A stretch of DNA of 64,000 bases from Nemertoderma westbladi (lineage: Eukaryota; Xenacoelomorpha; Nemertodermatida; Nemertodermatidae). The stretch is taken from the NCBI GenBank assembly GCA_032718475.1, contig JAUCBJ010001221.1:22845-86844 (forward strand), read 5' to 3'. Below are positions 46,301 to 58,924 of the stretch, piece after piece (position 1 is the first letter of the stretch; every line of letters starts with the position of its first letter). A program made the position numbers and the translations under genes. The notes under the pieces are model-generated. The model was not told where the DNA came from, ran no database searches, and saw nothing but the letters and a program-made list of their open reading frames with translations.

Positions 46301-47830
46301 AATGGCATAGGTAATCTTCTAGATATCAGGAAATGGTGGGATTTCATTTCCTCCCGTGGCCCCGGATTTGGATATCACCCCAAAGCTTAAAAATCATGGT
46401 TGGTAGTCAAACCTGGTCTAGTTGAGAAAGCTCAGACAATTTTTGAGGGCATTGATGTTCATATTACTGACCAGGGTCAGCGCCTATTGGGGAGTGTAAT
46501 TGGAACAGCTGAGTTCTCCACCACTTATGCGAAGGGCAAGGTCCTAGGGTGGTGTAAGCTTCTTGACAATTTAGCGCAGGTGGCTGAGACACAACCACAT
46601 GCTGCATATGCTGCTTTCACCCATGGGCTGAGCTCAAAGTGGACTTTTTTTCTACGTTGCTTTGGTGGAGATAGCAGTATATTTCAACCTCTAGAGGACT
46701 CCATTAGAAATCGGCTTATACCTGCCCTTATTGGCTCTGTATGTGATGATGGGCTTAGAGATATTATTAATCTACCAGTTCGTTTTGGGGGCCTTGGTTT
46801 GGTAAATCCTGTCTCATCAGCCAGCGATCAGTTCAATACATCACTGAGAATATCTGAACCTCTTAAAAAGGCAATAGTGGAGCAACAACATGTGTTATCC
46901 TCGTCGATTAGGAAGGGTCAGGTTGAGGTAATTGCCACCGTGCGAGCACTCAAAACAGCATCTTGGAAAAACAAGGCATTAAAGATTAAGGAGGTTAGTG
47001 ACACACTTATGGTGCGTGCATTAGACCATGCCTCTCATAAAGGCACTTCCTCTTGGCTAACAGCTCTTCCTCTAGATGCTGAAGGATTTGTACTAAATAA
47101 GTCGGACTTTCGAGATGCAATTGCAATGCGCTACAACTTGCCGATCACTGGCCTCCCAACTACATGTGTTTGCTCAGCATCCTTTACCCCTGACCGCCCT
47201 TATTTGCAAGAAAGGCGGTTTTATCGCATTGAGACACAATGAAACGCGCGATATAATTGCCAATCTGCTTAAGGAAGTCTGTGTGGATGTTGGTGTAGAA
47301 CTTAGTCTGCTACCACTGTCTGGCGAGGTATTAACACCTTCATCTGGCGTTTCTGGAAATGAAGCTCATCTTGAAGTGTCAGCAACAGGTTTTTGGAGCC
47401 GCCACTCCAAGTCATTCTTTGATGTACGGGTATTCTATCCCAATGCTGCAACCTATCTCCCATCCACCATAGACAATTTATTAAAGAACCAAGAGGCTGA
47501 GAAGCGATGGAAATATAATTATAGGGTACTGAATGTAGAACGTGCATAATTTACTCCTCTCGTTTTTACCTCTAGTGGTGCTGCAGGACCTGAGTGTGGC
47601 CGATTTTTAACGCATCTTGCTGGTCGTCTGGCGGAGAAGCGTGATTCCACATATTCATCGGTTGCACATTGGTGCGATTTCGACTTTCCTTCAGCTTACT
47701 CCGTACAACTGGGCTTTGCCTTTGAGGTCACCGTAGTCCTCTTTCCTATACCACCGTGCCAGCAGAGGATCCGCGGCTTACTTCCAACCTATGCCCCTCT
47801 TTTTCCTGAATGATTTTAAGGGGTGTGGCG
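43379..47830 (+). pseudogene. Ulp1-protease / reverse transcriptase / endonuclease retroelement (NeSL-like)
   Basis: From an ATG at 43379 a Ulp1-like cysteine protease is encoded: His in NHWTLL (about residue 112), the catalytic Asp position reads Asn (CYFN) next to an in-frame TGA (43757-43759), and Gln/Cys in QYNGYQCGIYVC (Cys codon 43894). A Pro-rich linker and a CPSCQ zinc finger follow. RT then begins (GPSGLDAESLKRIL, LIPLNKNPGVRPIGVGE) but loses motif A to a deletion at about 45330. EGTTQGDPLA and WFADDSN (motif C) remain, then RFGGLGLVNP. The C-terminus has a C-x-C ... H zinc motif and FFDVRVFYPNA, possibly a restriction-like endonuclease. Ulp1 plus RT plus this endonuclease is the NeSL layout. 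Several frameshifts make it inactive. Confidence 0.75.
45329..46944 (+). repeat. 808-bp tandem duplication inside the RT gene
   Basis: Copy 1 is 45329-46136 and copy 2 is 46137-46944. The only difference seen is G/A at about 46111/46919. Each copy holds EGTTQGDPLA through VEVIATVR. The 5' edge of each copy is ATCATAGGAAAATACGCC. Confidence 0.95.
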
Positions 47831-48640
47831 ATCGAAAGGTGATGAAAAGCTACTGCGACACGATGCCTACGGATAGACTCTTGAGATGACGAGAAGATAT
47901 TGTATTTGGAGAACTGGAGAGACACAAAACTAGATACAATTATTATTTTATTTTAATTATTTCTAGGTAACTGTAGACTAATATGATTTGATATATATTA
48001 TATATCACAATAACAATTGATAATAAATAACCAACCACATATAATGAATAAATAAAAAAAAAAAGAATAAAATATATTATTAGTTCTAGAGAAAAATTAG
48101 TATTCAGTAGGCCTATTATTTAATAAAAATATAAACAGTAATTAGGCCCTACATTCAGACATTCGCTAATCCAGTTGGCCTAATCAATCAGACATTCTGA
48201 TATTAGGTTACTGCAGTACAGAAGTACTACTGTACTACATGAAGTCAGTTAGTTTAATGCAGTAATGCAAGGCCTAACTGTTTAGGCATCCACTTGAGAT
48301 CCGGATGTGGTCTTGTATTGGATGTTATCACAGCATTGTTCCACCAGGGTTGGTTGAACAGTCCTGGGTCAGCCCACCAGTGGAAGTGGATCAGCCAGTG
48401 GTGTTTACAGGGGAGGTGCCACTGATGAATAACACCTCGCGAACCTCACAGACAAGGGGGTCCATCGTGCCAACTTGCGCCGGGCTGTGATTGCCACTGG
48501 TGCCATTGGTATCACAGACACAATGTGTATATGGGGGCCGAGGATAGCTCTTCCCTACAACCTGTCCGGGTTTCATTCAACCACCCCACCACAAACCAAC
48601 CACCACTGAACTCGCTCTGATGGGTAGAAATGCGCCTTGA
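47831..48640. other. Unassigned stretch
   Basis: AT-rich, with GGCCTA words. A minus-strand 61-codon frame (48391-48576) is uncharacterised and may belong to the broken ORFs just upstream. Confidence 0.4.
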
Positions 48641-49147
48641 TTTCCCTTGGGAGACCCTCCTTATCATATATGGTGTCACGCTGCTGGCGAGTGATGACTC
48701 AGTTACAAATTACAAACAGTTTCGTGAACACCCGTGAAACAAAGGGCTCCACATCTAGCCCATCCAGCTCCGGGGCAGAGATTCGGACCTTGAAGGCCCA
48801 GCCCGGCTGGACGCGGTGGTCCAGCAGCTGCAGGTCAGTCCCTTCTGAGAATCGCAGAAGGGGCCATGACAGACCGCATCCACGAACTCCATCCGTCACA
48901 CAGTAATGTTCTTTGTTGCCACCAAAAAGGAGGCGAACTTCGTTGAGTCGTACACCAGCTGAATCGGGAACTCCTTCAAATTGGTTGGTGAATCCGACAG
49001 GGGGAGAATTACCTCCTCAGTTGATATAACCACAAAGTTTTTCTCCTCTTCATACTCCAGGTTGACGATTGCAACCATGCTGCCAATGCGCCGCATGCGG
49101 CTGGTGAAGTAGAGGAGTATTGGGCGTCTCATAATCACTGCGAACAC
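48640..49147 (-). pseudogene. Two overlapping unrecognised ORFs
   Basis: On the minus strand 49147-48896 reads LLYFTSRMRRIGSMVAIVN ... FPIQLVYDSTKFASFLVAT, then a stop. The next frame (48899-48699) continues VRGCGLSWPLLRFSEGTDLQ ... VFTKLFVIC. The overlap at the stop suggests one frameshifted protein. The first part looks beta-rich, as in structural or capsid-like proteins, but no family is recognised. Confidence 0.3.
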
Positions 49148-49779
49148 CTCGTTGGATGCGAGATATCTAAGTAATTCAAAAAAATTGTTTATAATTATAT
49201 CAATTTACATATCTATAACAATAATAGGCCTGCCATAACATACATGCCATGCATGCATACACACTTCCTGGTTACTATTCTGCTGGTTGCCATGGCTACT
49301 GGCATGTGTTAAAAATGCGCCTCTGTTTAGATTACACTGATTCTTGAGAAAATATGTGGTGAAAAGAAATCTGTGTATAAAAACTTAATTCTTTACTGAA
49401 CTTTGAGATAAGACTCTTTTATAAAATTGGTACATGTTTTCTTTCGACACTCAGACTATAGACTAGCTTGGTGAAACACAGATTTGTCATCTGAAAGTAT
49501 TTCGAACATAACATACTGTAAAAGAATATGGAATACTGTAAAATAATATTGAAAGACAACAGGGAACCAGGGGTGCTACGTTAGATCCTAGACACGGACT
49601 TAGATGCTGGGCTATATCTAGTTGTGAGCACTTGGATCTTAGACACGGCCTTAGATCCTTGGTGTGATAGTACTGATTCGACCTTAGATGCAAGATGCGA
49701 ACTTTATAGATCCTTTCGATTGTCTCAGATCCTTACTTAGATCCGAACTTAGATCCTACACGCGAACTCAGTGCCGGCG
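49148..49779. other. Spacer with a degenerate TTAGATCC array
   Basis: From about 49570 to 49770 CTTAGATCC/ACTTAGATG-type words recur at irregular spacing, possibly a decayed minisatellite. No gene is seen. Confidence 0.5.
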
Positions 49780-50560
49780 TTAGGGTAGGGTCTGCGCCCC
49801 CCCCCCCCCCCCACCCCCCCGAAATAAAAAAAATAGGGCCTCTAAACAAACAAAATTGGTCCCGAGGAAGAAGAAAAAAGGAGCTCCTGCATGCCCCCCC
49901 CACCCCCCCCCCCCACCCCAGTGTGTGGGAATGGGGGGGGGGGGGGGTGTAAATCTGTACAAGGCTGAGATAACTCCCTCTTGAAATAACACCCCAGTTA
50001 TCTCAGCCTAGGCTGAGAACACTCCTCAGCAAACGCACCTTAGCCGGGATTTGTTTCTGTGTCGTGGGATAGATATCTGGATTTAATCGCATACAAAGCG
50101 AATAGTACTATAACACTGCCTTTCATCGATTTATGTTCAACCCAAGCTCAAAATTAAAGTAATACAATACCCAAATAAACGTTCTCAAATAGACAGGCCA
50201 TGCCCATGCAGTTTGGAGAGGGTGGGGGAGGGGAGGGGAGGGGAGGGGGGGGGGGGGGGGATCGAGCCCCATACCCCCCCCCCCCCTAGATGCGCCCCTG
50301 AGTATACCTAACTCACCCAGCCCATTTGGTCTGGCTCTGTTGCCATGGCTCATATTGAAGTATTTGCTATGTGGGGCCCTGGTGTGCTCGGGGCCCCGGC
50401 ATGCTCTGGACACCGGCATGCTCGGGCCCTGGCGTGCTCTGGACCCTGGCGTGCTCAGGGTCCCTGCGTGCTCGGGCCCCTGCCCTGCGTGCCCCCCCCC
50501 CCCCCCCCCGATCGGGGGGTTCGGGGGGCCCTAACGCCGCCACTGCGCGAACTTAGACCC
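49780..50560. repeat. GC-rich island: poly(C)/poly(G) runs and a 17-bp minisatellite
   Basis: This is the most GC-rich segment of the window. It holds several runs of 12-18 C or G and, at 50386-50492, about six head-to-tail variants of a 16-17-bp unit (GCGTGCTCTGGACCCTG type). Glycine/proline-rich frames here are artefacts of the runs. Confidence 0.8.
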
Positions 50561-51026
50561 TGAGAAAATAGATACGAACTTATATCTGGAGACCTGAGAT
50601 ACTGCAATTCTTGGCAGTTCAGAGTTTGGATATATTTCAACAATTATGGTAGGCCTAGTACAGCAGTAGTGACATTAACCAGTCTTAGATTATGTACTAT
50701 CTAGCATCTCTGGAATACAGGAATAGCATCTGTCTGTATGTTCTGTTCATACCCTGCATTCGTACGCATACTACATCAGTCTAGGATGTAAGGTAGAACC
50801 CCTGGTTCCCAGCTGGAGACAGGGGGGGAAAGGAGCAGGTTACAGTGGCACGTTATTTTAACCAAAACAATAAACTAAAGAGCAGGATACAGTTTTATTT
50901 TTGAGAGTAATCAGCTGTTATTTGTGTCGAATTTCCCCTGGAGAGTGATACATTTCTATTGCGTCCAGTTTCACCCCCTATCTGCCCTAGATACATTACC
51001 GAACAACAAGAGTCCCACAAGAATTG
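50561..51026. other. Spacer
   Basis: No gene is recognised. It precedes the 5' truncation point of LINE-D copy 2. Confidence 0.5.
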
Positions 51027-52455
51027 AAAACAAATAAGTTGGTGCCAGTTCCCAAGAAGGGCAACCTAACACTCTATGGTTCTTTTCGGGGAATCTCATT
51101 GATGTTGATTGCTGCAAAGCTATACAATAGGATTCTATTAAATCGCAACAGGGATCCCATTGAGAGAAGGCTCCGTGGAAATCAGAATGGGTTCCGTAAA
51201 GGTCGTGGGACCATGGAGCCCATTTTGGCACTTAGAAGGATAATTGAAGAGTTATCAAAAAAGAAAGACAGGCATCTGGCTGTTATCTTTGTTGACTTCT
51301 TCAAGGCTTTTGATTCAGTCTCTCGCTCACGTATGTATGTTCAGCATACTTTCATTATATGGGATTCCTGATGCAATTATTGCAGCAATCAGATCAGTAT
51401 ACGATGGTTCGACAACATTTGTGTCTACTGTTGACGGTGACACAGAACCATTTGAAGTGTTATGGGGCGTCCTCCAAGGAGACACACTTGCACCATTCTT
51501 GTTCATTATTGTGGTTGACTATGTTCTACGCATGTCCTTAGATCATTATAATGATGATGGGGTGATGATAACTCCACCTACTGGCTCCAGAAGTCGAGGA
51601 AATCCTGCCAAGTACCTAACTGATCTAGACTTTGCTGATGACTTAGGAGTACTCTCAGAATCATTAGAGGGAGCCCAACGGCTCCTCAGCTTATTAGAAC
51701 ATGCTGTTTCTAGTGTTGGTCTTTTTATTAACTCCAGAAAGACCAAAATTCTGACAGTTAACTTTGAAAGTCCTCAGCAAATCTCTGATCGGATGAGCAT
51801 AAGCTCAAAGGATGGTATGCTTGAGCATGTGGACGACTTCTGTAACCTGGGATCATGGATCCGGAAGTCAGGTGAGGACCTTCGAATACGTGAGGGAAAG
51901 GCATGGGCAGCCTTGAATAGGCTTTCCAGGATTTGGAAGTCACCGAGAATTAATCGGAAACTTAAGGTCCGATTATTTAGAGCAGCAGTAGTTCCAGTAC
52001 TCCTCTATGGGAGTCCATGCTGGGCTCTAACTGCTGAGGACACCAAATCTCTGGATGGCACATTCACAAGAAAGCTACGCCGGGTTCATTGTGTCAAGTA
52101 CAATGCACACATCTCCAACCAGACACTATATAACATTGGAGGTGTCTCATTGGTTCCCCCAAGCTTGACACTAGAACAAAATCGCCTCCGCTTTGCAGGA
52201 CATTGCTTTCACCGTGAGGACCAGCCAGTGCATAATCTTGTACTTTGGCAGCCTCATGGAGTGAATAAGCATGGTGGACAGCCCATGACTTTCTTGAGAC
52301 GCATCTTAAAGGACACTGGCCTTAAAGATGCGGATGATCTAGCAAATGTCATGGGTGATAGGGAGTTGTAGCGGTTCAATTTTGTTGACAAGCCGGCACA
52401 GCATTCTTAAAAATGCAGCTGCAATGCAGCATGCCGATCCTAGTAGTAGTAGTGC
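51027..52455 (+). pseudogene. LINE-D copy 2, longer at the 5' end
   Basis: It begins inside RT (KLVPVPKKGNLTLYGSFRG, NQNGFRKGRGTMEP, then VDFFKAFDSVS motif A). Relative to copy 1 it has a 4-bp repeat (TATG) at about 51333 that shifts the frame just after motif A, and a TGG to TAG stop at 52368-52370 near the C-terminus. Between them GVLQGDTLAP and LDFADDLGVL are intact. It ends in the same GCCGATCC(TAG)n. Nucleotide identity with 19.07-20.2 kb is very high by eye. Confidence 0.85.
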
Positions 52456-53769
52456 CCTAGATACTCCCCTATCTGAGTTCCCCTAGAAACTAATATTATA
52501 TATATTGGTTTTCACAGCTGGTTTCAAGTGGTTTACTGCTGGTTTCAGGTGGTTTCAGCTGGTTCAGTATTTTACTTTGTACTGCTACATACAAAGTAAA
52601 TAATAAATTTACTGTATTCCAGAATGTTATGTATCTATTAAATGGAATAATTATCCTCTAGTGAATGAAAATTCTTGCAATATTTGAACGTGGAATTTGA
52701 ACGTTTTCAATTCTAAATAATAAACAAATCTGCCAATCTTGTCGCCAAATAATAAAGTTATTAGAAACGTAGTGACATGTATTTATTTATTCTCTACATG
52801 GTTGTGACGGTATCCACCTGAGTTGACAGTAGTTGATACTGACCGGAGTAGGTTGTACGTGTTGTTGCGTCGCTGGGCTGAAGGCTGGATATATGCTTGG
52901 CCAAAGGCCGATGGAAAACAACAGAGTTAGTTGTCAGTATTGATAATCACAGCAATTGATAATAGCACAGTCTGAATATAATAATATGCAATACAAACAG
53001 TAACGGTAACGAAGGTCAAAAACTATTCCGGTCTCACAACCGTAAGGAAATCAACTAACTAATAATCAGTAATTGCAAGGGTTATATCATTGAAACATAT
53101 TGCTTTTAGCCCTACACTACTGGGCGGCCTTAATATCCAATGGATGCGCTCTTGTCCTCCCCAATGTGCTTTCCTGCCCACTATTGGCATTTATATATTA
53201 ATTGTCACTTCGCCACTCCCTGTTGGCGTTACCCCTTGGTGCTAGCCTCACTAGCTTGTTTCTCCCTCTGAGGTGGTTTGACCCCTCACCTCTCTCTGTG
53301 GCTTATGGCGTGTATCCCCCCCCCCCCCAAGTTGGTTATGAGGTGAGATTATTATTGGTAATCTCACATCGCCAACTATATTGATTGCTAAAATGCCACT
53401 AGTCCCATTTTGGGTGGGTAATGCACGGAATTGAATCCGCTTACAATGGTTCTGTAATGTTTGCAAGGTATACTGTACTACAGACTACTCAATATTAACT
53501 GCACTCAGTTGGACCTAAAGGGAGACTTTTTTTGTTTTTGGATTTGAGCAACATTTTTAGAACTGTGGATTTCGTGTTGATATGTATTTATGTATACCGA
53601 GTTTCCACCCTACCCTGCTGGTGAATAAATATACTACTACAGTACCAGTATAACCCTGTAACTTATATGATGAAACAGTCAAGGCCAGCAAAGATAGGGT
53701 AGGTGTAGGGCCTAATCTGCTAATAGATAATAGATATGGAATAATGGTAACCTGAACTTTTTCATGTTT
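52456..53769. other. Unassigned stretch
   Basis: AT-rich with a poly(C) run at 53316-53328. No gene is supported. Confidence 0.4.
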
Positions 53770-53893
53770 TAGCAATATTCCATTCTCATTGACTCTGTGT
53801 TAAACAGGATTAACGTGATTGGTTGCTGCTTACAGTAGTAGCAGCTTTCTCCAACCACATCACTTGTTTTACACAAAATGGAATAATGTTAAC
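53770..53893. mobile_element. Possible 125-bp MITE or foldback
   Basis: The left part (AGCAATATTCCATT ... GATTGGTTGCTGC) is the imperfect reverse complement of the right part (GCAGCTTTCTCCAACCACATCA ... AATGGAATAATGTT). The arms meet near 53830, where a CAGTAGTAGCAG tract sits. It is non-coding. Confidence 0.5.
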
Positions 53894-54880
53894 TGGAGAA
53901 GCCACGATCTAAGCACCAGTCAGATAGTTCTGAACTGGTAGCAGCAGCTTCAGCAATGGCTACCGGTAGTTGAGTTACTTACACAAGGTATTACTGGAAA
54001 GAAATCACTAATTTTATGTGAATTTGAAAGTGAATCAGCATCCTCCTTTGACCGTTCTTCTGCAGCTTTCTGTTTACGGGGCCCAATTTCAAAAGGCCGT
54101 ACTCGATGACCATGTCAATCACCCATACGATCATTCATATTAATCACTGAAATGCAATAGGCCTACCAGAATTTAATAAGGTACGAGTGTATAGGCCTAA
54201 TGCAACAGTTACCGGTATGGTAGCATACTCCAGAAAAAAAAACAATAATGATCAATAAAAAACCAAACCCTAACCAAAAATTAAATGGAATTCCCACTGT
54301 ATCAAAACAGTCAAGTTGGTAATAAATCTCAATAGTGTAGTGTAGGCACACTATTAATTCGCCAGGAACTAACGTGCAGTCTGTTACTTGATTTATGCAT
54401 TGCCTTAATTTACTTTCATTTTTGCCTTAATTCACTGTCATTTTACTGGTATCATATAATATCTGTGTACTGGGTATAGTCAAATCGATTATAATAGTGT
54501 AGGTAGGCCTAGAGCTACCGGTAACATTGGTGCTCAATATTGCGATAGAGCACAGCTCACTCTTGATCTAAGATCATAATTGTGGTTGGAGATGATATCC
54601 ATCCCCCCCCCCCCCCAGTATTCATCCAGTAACCATTAGTAAGAGTTCCATTCTGGTTCTGCTGTTATGATTTTTTGTTATTAAGATTTGACTATTAATG
54701 TATGCTTAATTATATAGTGGTAAGTGCTTTGTTCTGTTTTAATCACTATTGTAAATTGTTTTTTATTAATAATTAATCCATGAAGCTGGCCGGGAGGCCG
54801 AAATGCGTATCAGATAAAAAACAAAAATACTTTTTTTACAACCCAGTGGCGAAGACCCTCATTGACAAATTTTAATTCTT
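53894..54880. other. Spacer with a poly(C) run
   Basis: A poly(C) run lies at 54603-54616. No gene is recognised. Confidence 0.4.
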
Positions 54881-55688
54881 TCATAATGAATACGCCCCGC
54901 CCCGAAAGACGTCATTCCGGTATATCCGGTGTTTAAACATTTCCCTCTTTGGTACTTCTAATTGTCCACCAGATACAATATTACAGATAAAGGGACCATA
55001 TAATATATCCACAACAGGCACAAATTCCGCCTGTGGTCTGTTTTTCGATTTAAATAAATTGGAACTTCGAAAGTCAAGAAAATAAAATGAAACCTTATTC
55101 ACCACATCTTCTTCAGAGTCATCATTGAACACTTTGTCCAACTTTCCGATATAATACTTGTATGGGTAATCAAAGTGAACAGCAAAGTATTTTCCTACTA
55201 AGGTTTCTTTCCAGTTATAACTATTGAGAACTTCAGAAATGGTCTTCATTTTAGATTCTATGGCATGAAATGTGACATTACAGGAAGACTCTCTACATTG
55301 CTTTCATTAGACTTGTCTGTTTCTTCCCCTGTTGTCCAACTCCATCACTCGATTCGTCATCACTGCTGTCATCCGAGCTACTTTCTTCTACAACTTTCTT
55401 TTCCCCTGACTTCTTCTGTGGGACTTTTTTACTTTTTGTGGTTGTTTTTTTATGGGAAGCTGCAAGCTCATGAGATGCCTTTTCTTCCGCAGATTGAATG
55501 TATTCTTGAGATATGACAGTGGCATTCATATCTACCTTCTTGCGGCGCTTTGCTGGGGGCCCCTGTGGTGTAGTGCCAAATTTACTGGCAACCATCTCAG
55601 CGAAACTTACTTCTGAGCTTGGAGGACTAATACTATAATTAGCTGAAGCTGGAGCATCATCGTCAATCCAAACCCAACGACCAATTCT
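54881..55688 (-). pseudogene. Broken gene for an acidic / Tudor-like nuclear protein, cut by LINE-D
   Basis: Block 1 (minus, 55688-55293) is an open frame: GRWVWIDDDAPASANYSI, PPAKRRKKVD (nuclear signal), a Lys-rich segment, then an acidic Ser tail (ESSSDDSSDDESSDG) and a stop. Block 2 (55249-54881) starts MKTISEVLNSYNWKETLVGKY and has beta-strand-like repeats (YYIGKLDKVFND, VSFYFLDFRSSN, FVPVVDILYGPF) like a Tudor or similar barrel. The blocks are in different frames. LINE-D copy 3 lies immediately upstream, so the 5' part of the gene is lost or lies beyond it. Basic-acidic-barrel order recalls transposon accessory proteins, but no family is named. Confidence 0.4.
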
Positions 55689-56729
55689 CTACTACTAGGA
55701 TCGGCATGCTGCATTGCAGCTGCATTTTTAAGAATGCTGTGCCTGCTTGTTGACAAAATTATGCCGCCATAACTCCCTATCACCCATGGCATTTGCTAGA
55801 GCATCTGGATCTTCAAGGCCAGTGTCCTTTAAGATGCGACTCAAGAAAGTCATGGGCTGTCCACCATTCTTATTCACTCCATGGGGCTGCCAAAGATTAA
55901 GTTTATGCACTGGCTGGTCGTCATGGTGAAAGCAATGTCCTGCAAAGAGGAGGCGACTTTGTTCTAGTGTCAAGCTTGGGGGAACCAATGTGACACCTCC
56001 AATGTTATATAGTGTCTGGTTGGAGATGTGTGCATTGTACTTGACACAATGAACCGGGCGTAGCATTCTTGTTAATGTAATGTGCCATCCAGAGATTTGG
56101 TGTCCTCAGCCGTTAGAGCCCAGCATGGACTCCCTTAGAGGAGTACTGAAACTACTGGCGCTGTAAATAGTCGGACCTTAAAGTTTCTGATTAATTCTCT
56201 GTGCCTTTCCCTTATGTATTCGAAGCCTCACCTTACTTCTGGATCCATGATCCCAGGTAACAGAAGTCATCCACATGCTCAAGCAAACCATCCTTTGAGC
56301 TTTGCTCATCCGGTCAGAGACTTGCTGAGGACTTTCAAAGTTTACTGTCAAAATTTTGGTCTTTTTGGAATTAATAGATTGGAATTAAAGACCAACACTA
56401 GAAGCAGCCTGTTCTAATGAGCCGAGGAGCCGTTGGGCTCCCTCTCATGATTCTGAGAGTACTCCTAAGTCATCAGCAAAGTCTAGATCAGTTAGGTACT
56501 TGGCAGGATTTCCTCGACTTCTGGAGCCAGTAGGTGGAGTTACCATCACCCCATCATCATTATGATGATCTAAGGACATGCGTAGAACATAGTCAACCTC
56601 AATTATGAACAATAATGGCGCAAGTATGTCTCTTGGAGGACTCCCCATAATACTTCAAATGGTTCTGTGTCACCATCAACAGTAAACACAAATGTTGGCG
56701 AACCATCGTATACTGATCTGATTGCTGCA
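55689..56729 (-). pseudogene. LINE-D copy 3, older and inverted
   Basis: It starts at its 3' end with CTACTACTAGGATCGGCATGC, the reverse complement of the GCCGATCC(TAG)n end of the other copies. The minus strand reads HCVKYNAHISNQTLYNIGG and LWQPHGVNKNGGQP (56066-55728), then LDFADDLGVLSES (56648-56445), and ends near 56729 inside RT. It has more substitutions and indels than copies 1 and 2. Confidence 0.85.
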
Positions 56730-58924
56730 ATATACCAGTATGTCAGTGGCAATAGGCCTGCCACTGACATCAAGTGGTGATGGAAAGGATGGTGTATAGG
56801 TGGTATTGAAGTTAAAATCGGGATGTAAACCAGGTGTAGGTGGATTTGTTGTAGTGTCCACTAGTACTGGTTGACACGTCTGTCATCACCATCATCCTCA
56901 CAGCACTCCAACAGTGGTTGGGTTCGGCCTATTTTCCTGTGACACCGGTACTGTAAAAAATCAGACGCCAAACGCATTAAAAGCCGACCTAATTATCCTA
57001 TCAATGACTTGCACATATTCTGTTTCATTAATAATGTTTATTTACTTAATGATTGAAATTTATTTTATACTATATTATATAAAAATTCAAATAGTAATGT
57101 TATTATTATTTTATAATTGTATTTACATTACATATTTTTTGTAGTACAGTATTATGGTGGGAGGACCCCTATGCCAATATCCCGTGGGGGATCCAAGTCA
57201 CTGAATTACAACACTACTCCAGGAGACAGTTTATGTGTTTCATATAGTCATATATTGGCAGATAGGTAACGAATTTGGAGTAAATGGGCGTTCAGATACC
57301 ATTAAGTTACAACTTACAATTTATCCAGAAGGGGATTACATCAATAGTTATACACAAATGTTCTATATACTGTACTGATATTACTGTAGTTACTACTGAT
57401 GCTTTTCTAACTGTGACTGCTGCTAAAAGTATGCTAGTTTTTAGAAGTAGCATGCAAAAAGGGTTGCAACTGATTCACATGGGATAAGTGGGTTTGTATT
57501 AAGTAGGAAATATAACAATTACAGTCTAAAAATCTTTTTATTTTCTCATATAACTCATATATTAATGGACTCTGGGGTGTAAATTATGGCTGGGCAAGGA
57601 ATGCAGGGCCTGTTATCCACTTTGCTTCCTGTAACGCCTGAGATCCTTTATATTCACCGATTTTGATTAAAAAAACACAGATTTTGCATAGAGTGAGTGA
57701 GTGGCCTTTATGAGGAGTTATTTAAGTCCATGCTTATTCATTCATACATTTATATCAAACAGAAACTTAAGGCATGTGGATACAATTTGATGTACATGTC
57801 GTAATTTCATACATATATTTATTATAACATATTTTTGAAAAGGCTTTGCAATTGACATCTAACATTATAATGCCCAGTTTCAAACATTTTGTTGTTAAAA
57901 TTATACTAGTTTTGAGGCAACTTATTAAATCAAGTTTGTGTCAATCATTACATCAGTGGTACTCTGAAATCAATGCGGGGCGAGACACTTAGTCGACGAG
58001 CCTTGACATACGGTTCATAGAGGGCAAATGGGGCATGTCCGTTCGTCTGTCATCTGTCTGTCTGGTAAATGTTTGAACGCGAATTTCACGGCATCGCTGG
58101 TTCGGAATTGAACCAAATTTAGTAGGTAAGTATAAGTATTAGAGGTAAAGTTTGGTGAAAAATCATGCAGTGTGACGTCAGCTACGACAGATTATGTGGT
58201 TTTTAGAAAATGTTAAATTTATATGGAACGCCTCATTTTCCTGAGCTGAAAATGGGTTGCCTGTAATGAATCATGAAGTCTATCTTTTACGAAATTGAAA
58301 AGTTAAGACATTTAATTGGGGATCCCCTAGAGACTTAGAAGTAATAACATAGGCCTACCGGTACGGTACTGCTGTACTGTGCAGCACTGGTAAGTACGAA
58401 ATTGCAAAATAACATTTTGACACCACCTAGCGGATTAATATATGATTGTATATCGAATGAATACATTTATAGCATGGGGTATGGGGTCCGAGCCACGAAG
58501 TTGGCGGAGCCTTGGTCAATCATTTTTTTATCAATCATTTTTTTTTTAATTTCCAAGTGTTTCACCCACCACCAGATACATTTCATTGCACTACAATAAT
58601 ATTATTATAATTATAGACGTGGCCAGTGTGTGTGATGGATGATAGAACGAGGAAATGGAGGCAACACAGAAGAAAGGAGCTAGAAGGTTGTTGCCTCTAG
58701 GGTGCTACGTGTTATGTGAGTATGTGACAAGGATAAGAATATGAGTGAGGCAGAGGCGCCGAAAAGTTGTTAGAGTGAGTAGCCTGGAGTTTTTATATTA
58801 ATCGAGAAAGTGAAAAAACAAGATACACAGACTTGACTAATCAATATATTAATTGTGCCTTAATTAAAAGGATGTGTAACTTCCGAGCAAACCGTAAATC
58901 TTTAATCATTATCAAAGTTTTTGA
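56730..58924. other. Unassigned stretch
   Basis: No gene is recognised. It contains a short TCTGTCTGTCTG tract near 58050, with arms reminiscent of the microsatellite-core repeats at 4.2 and 5.8 kb, and AT-rich sequence. Confidence 0.4.

Noticed and set aside
49780-50640. Glycine- or proline-rich proteins in the GC-rich island
   Set aside because: They are translations of poly(C)/poly(G) runs and the 17-bp minisatellite.
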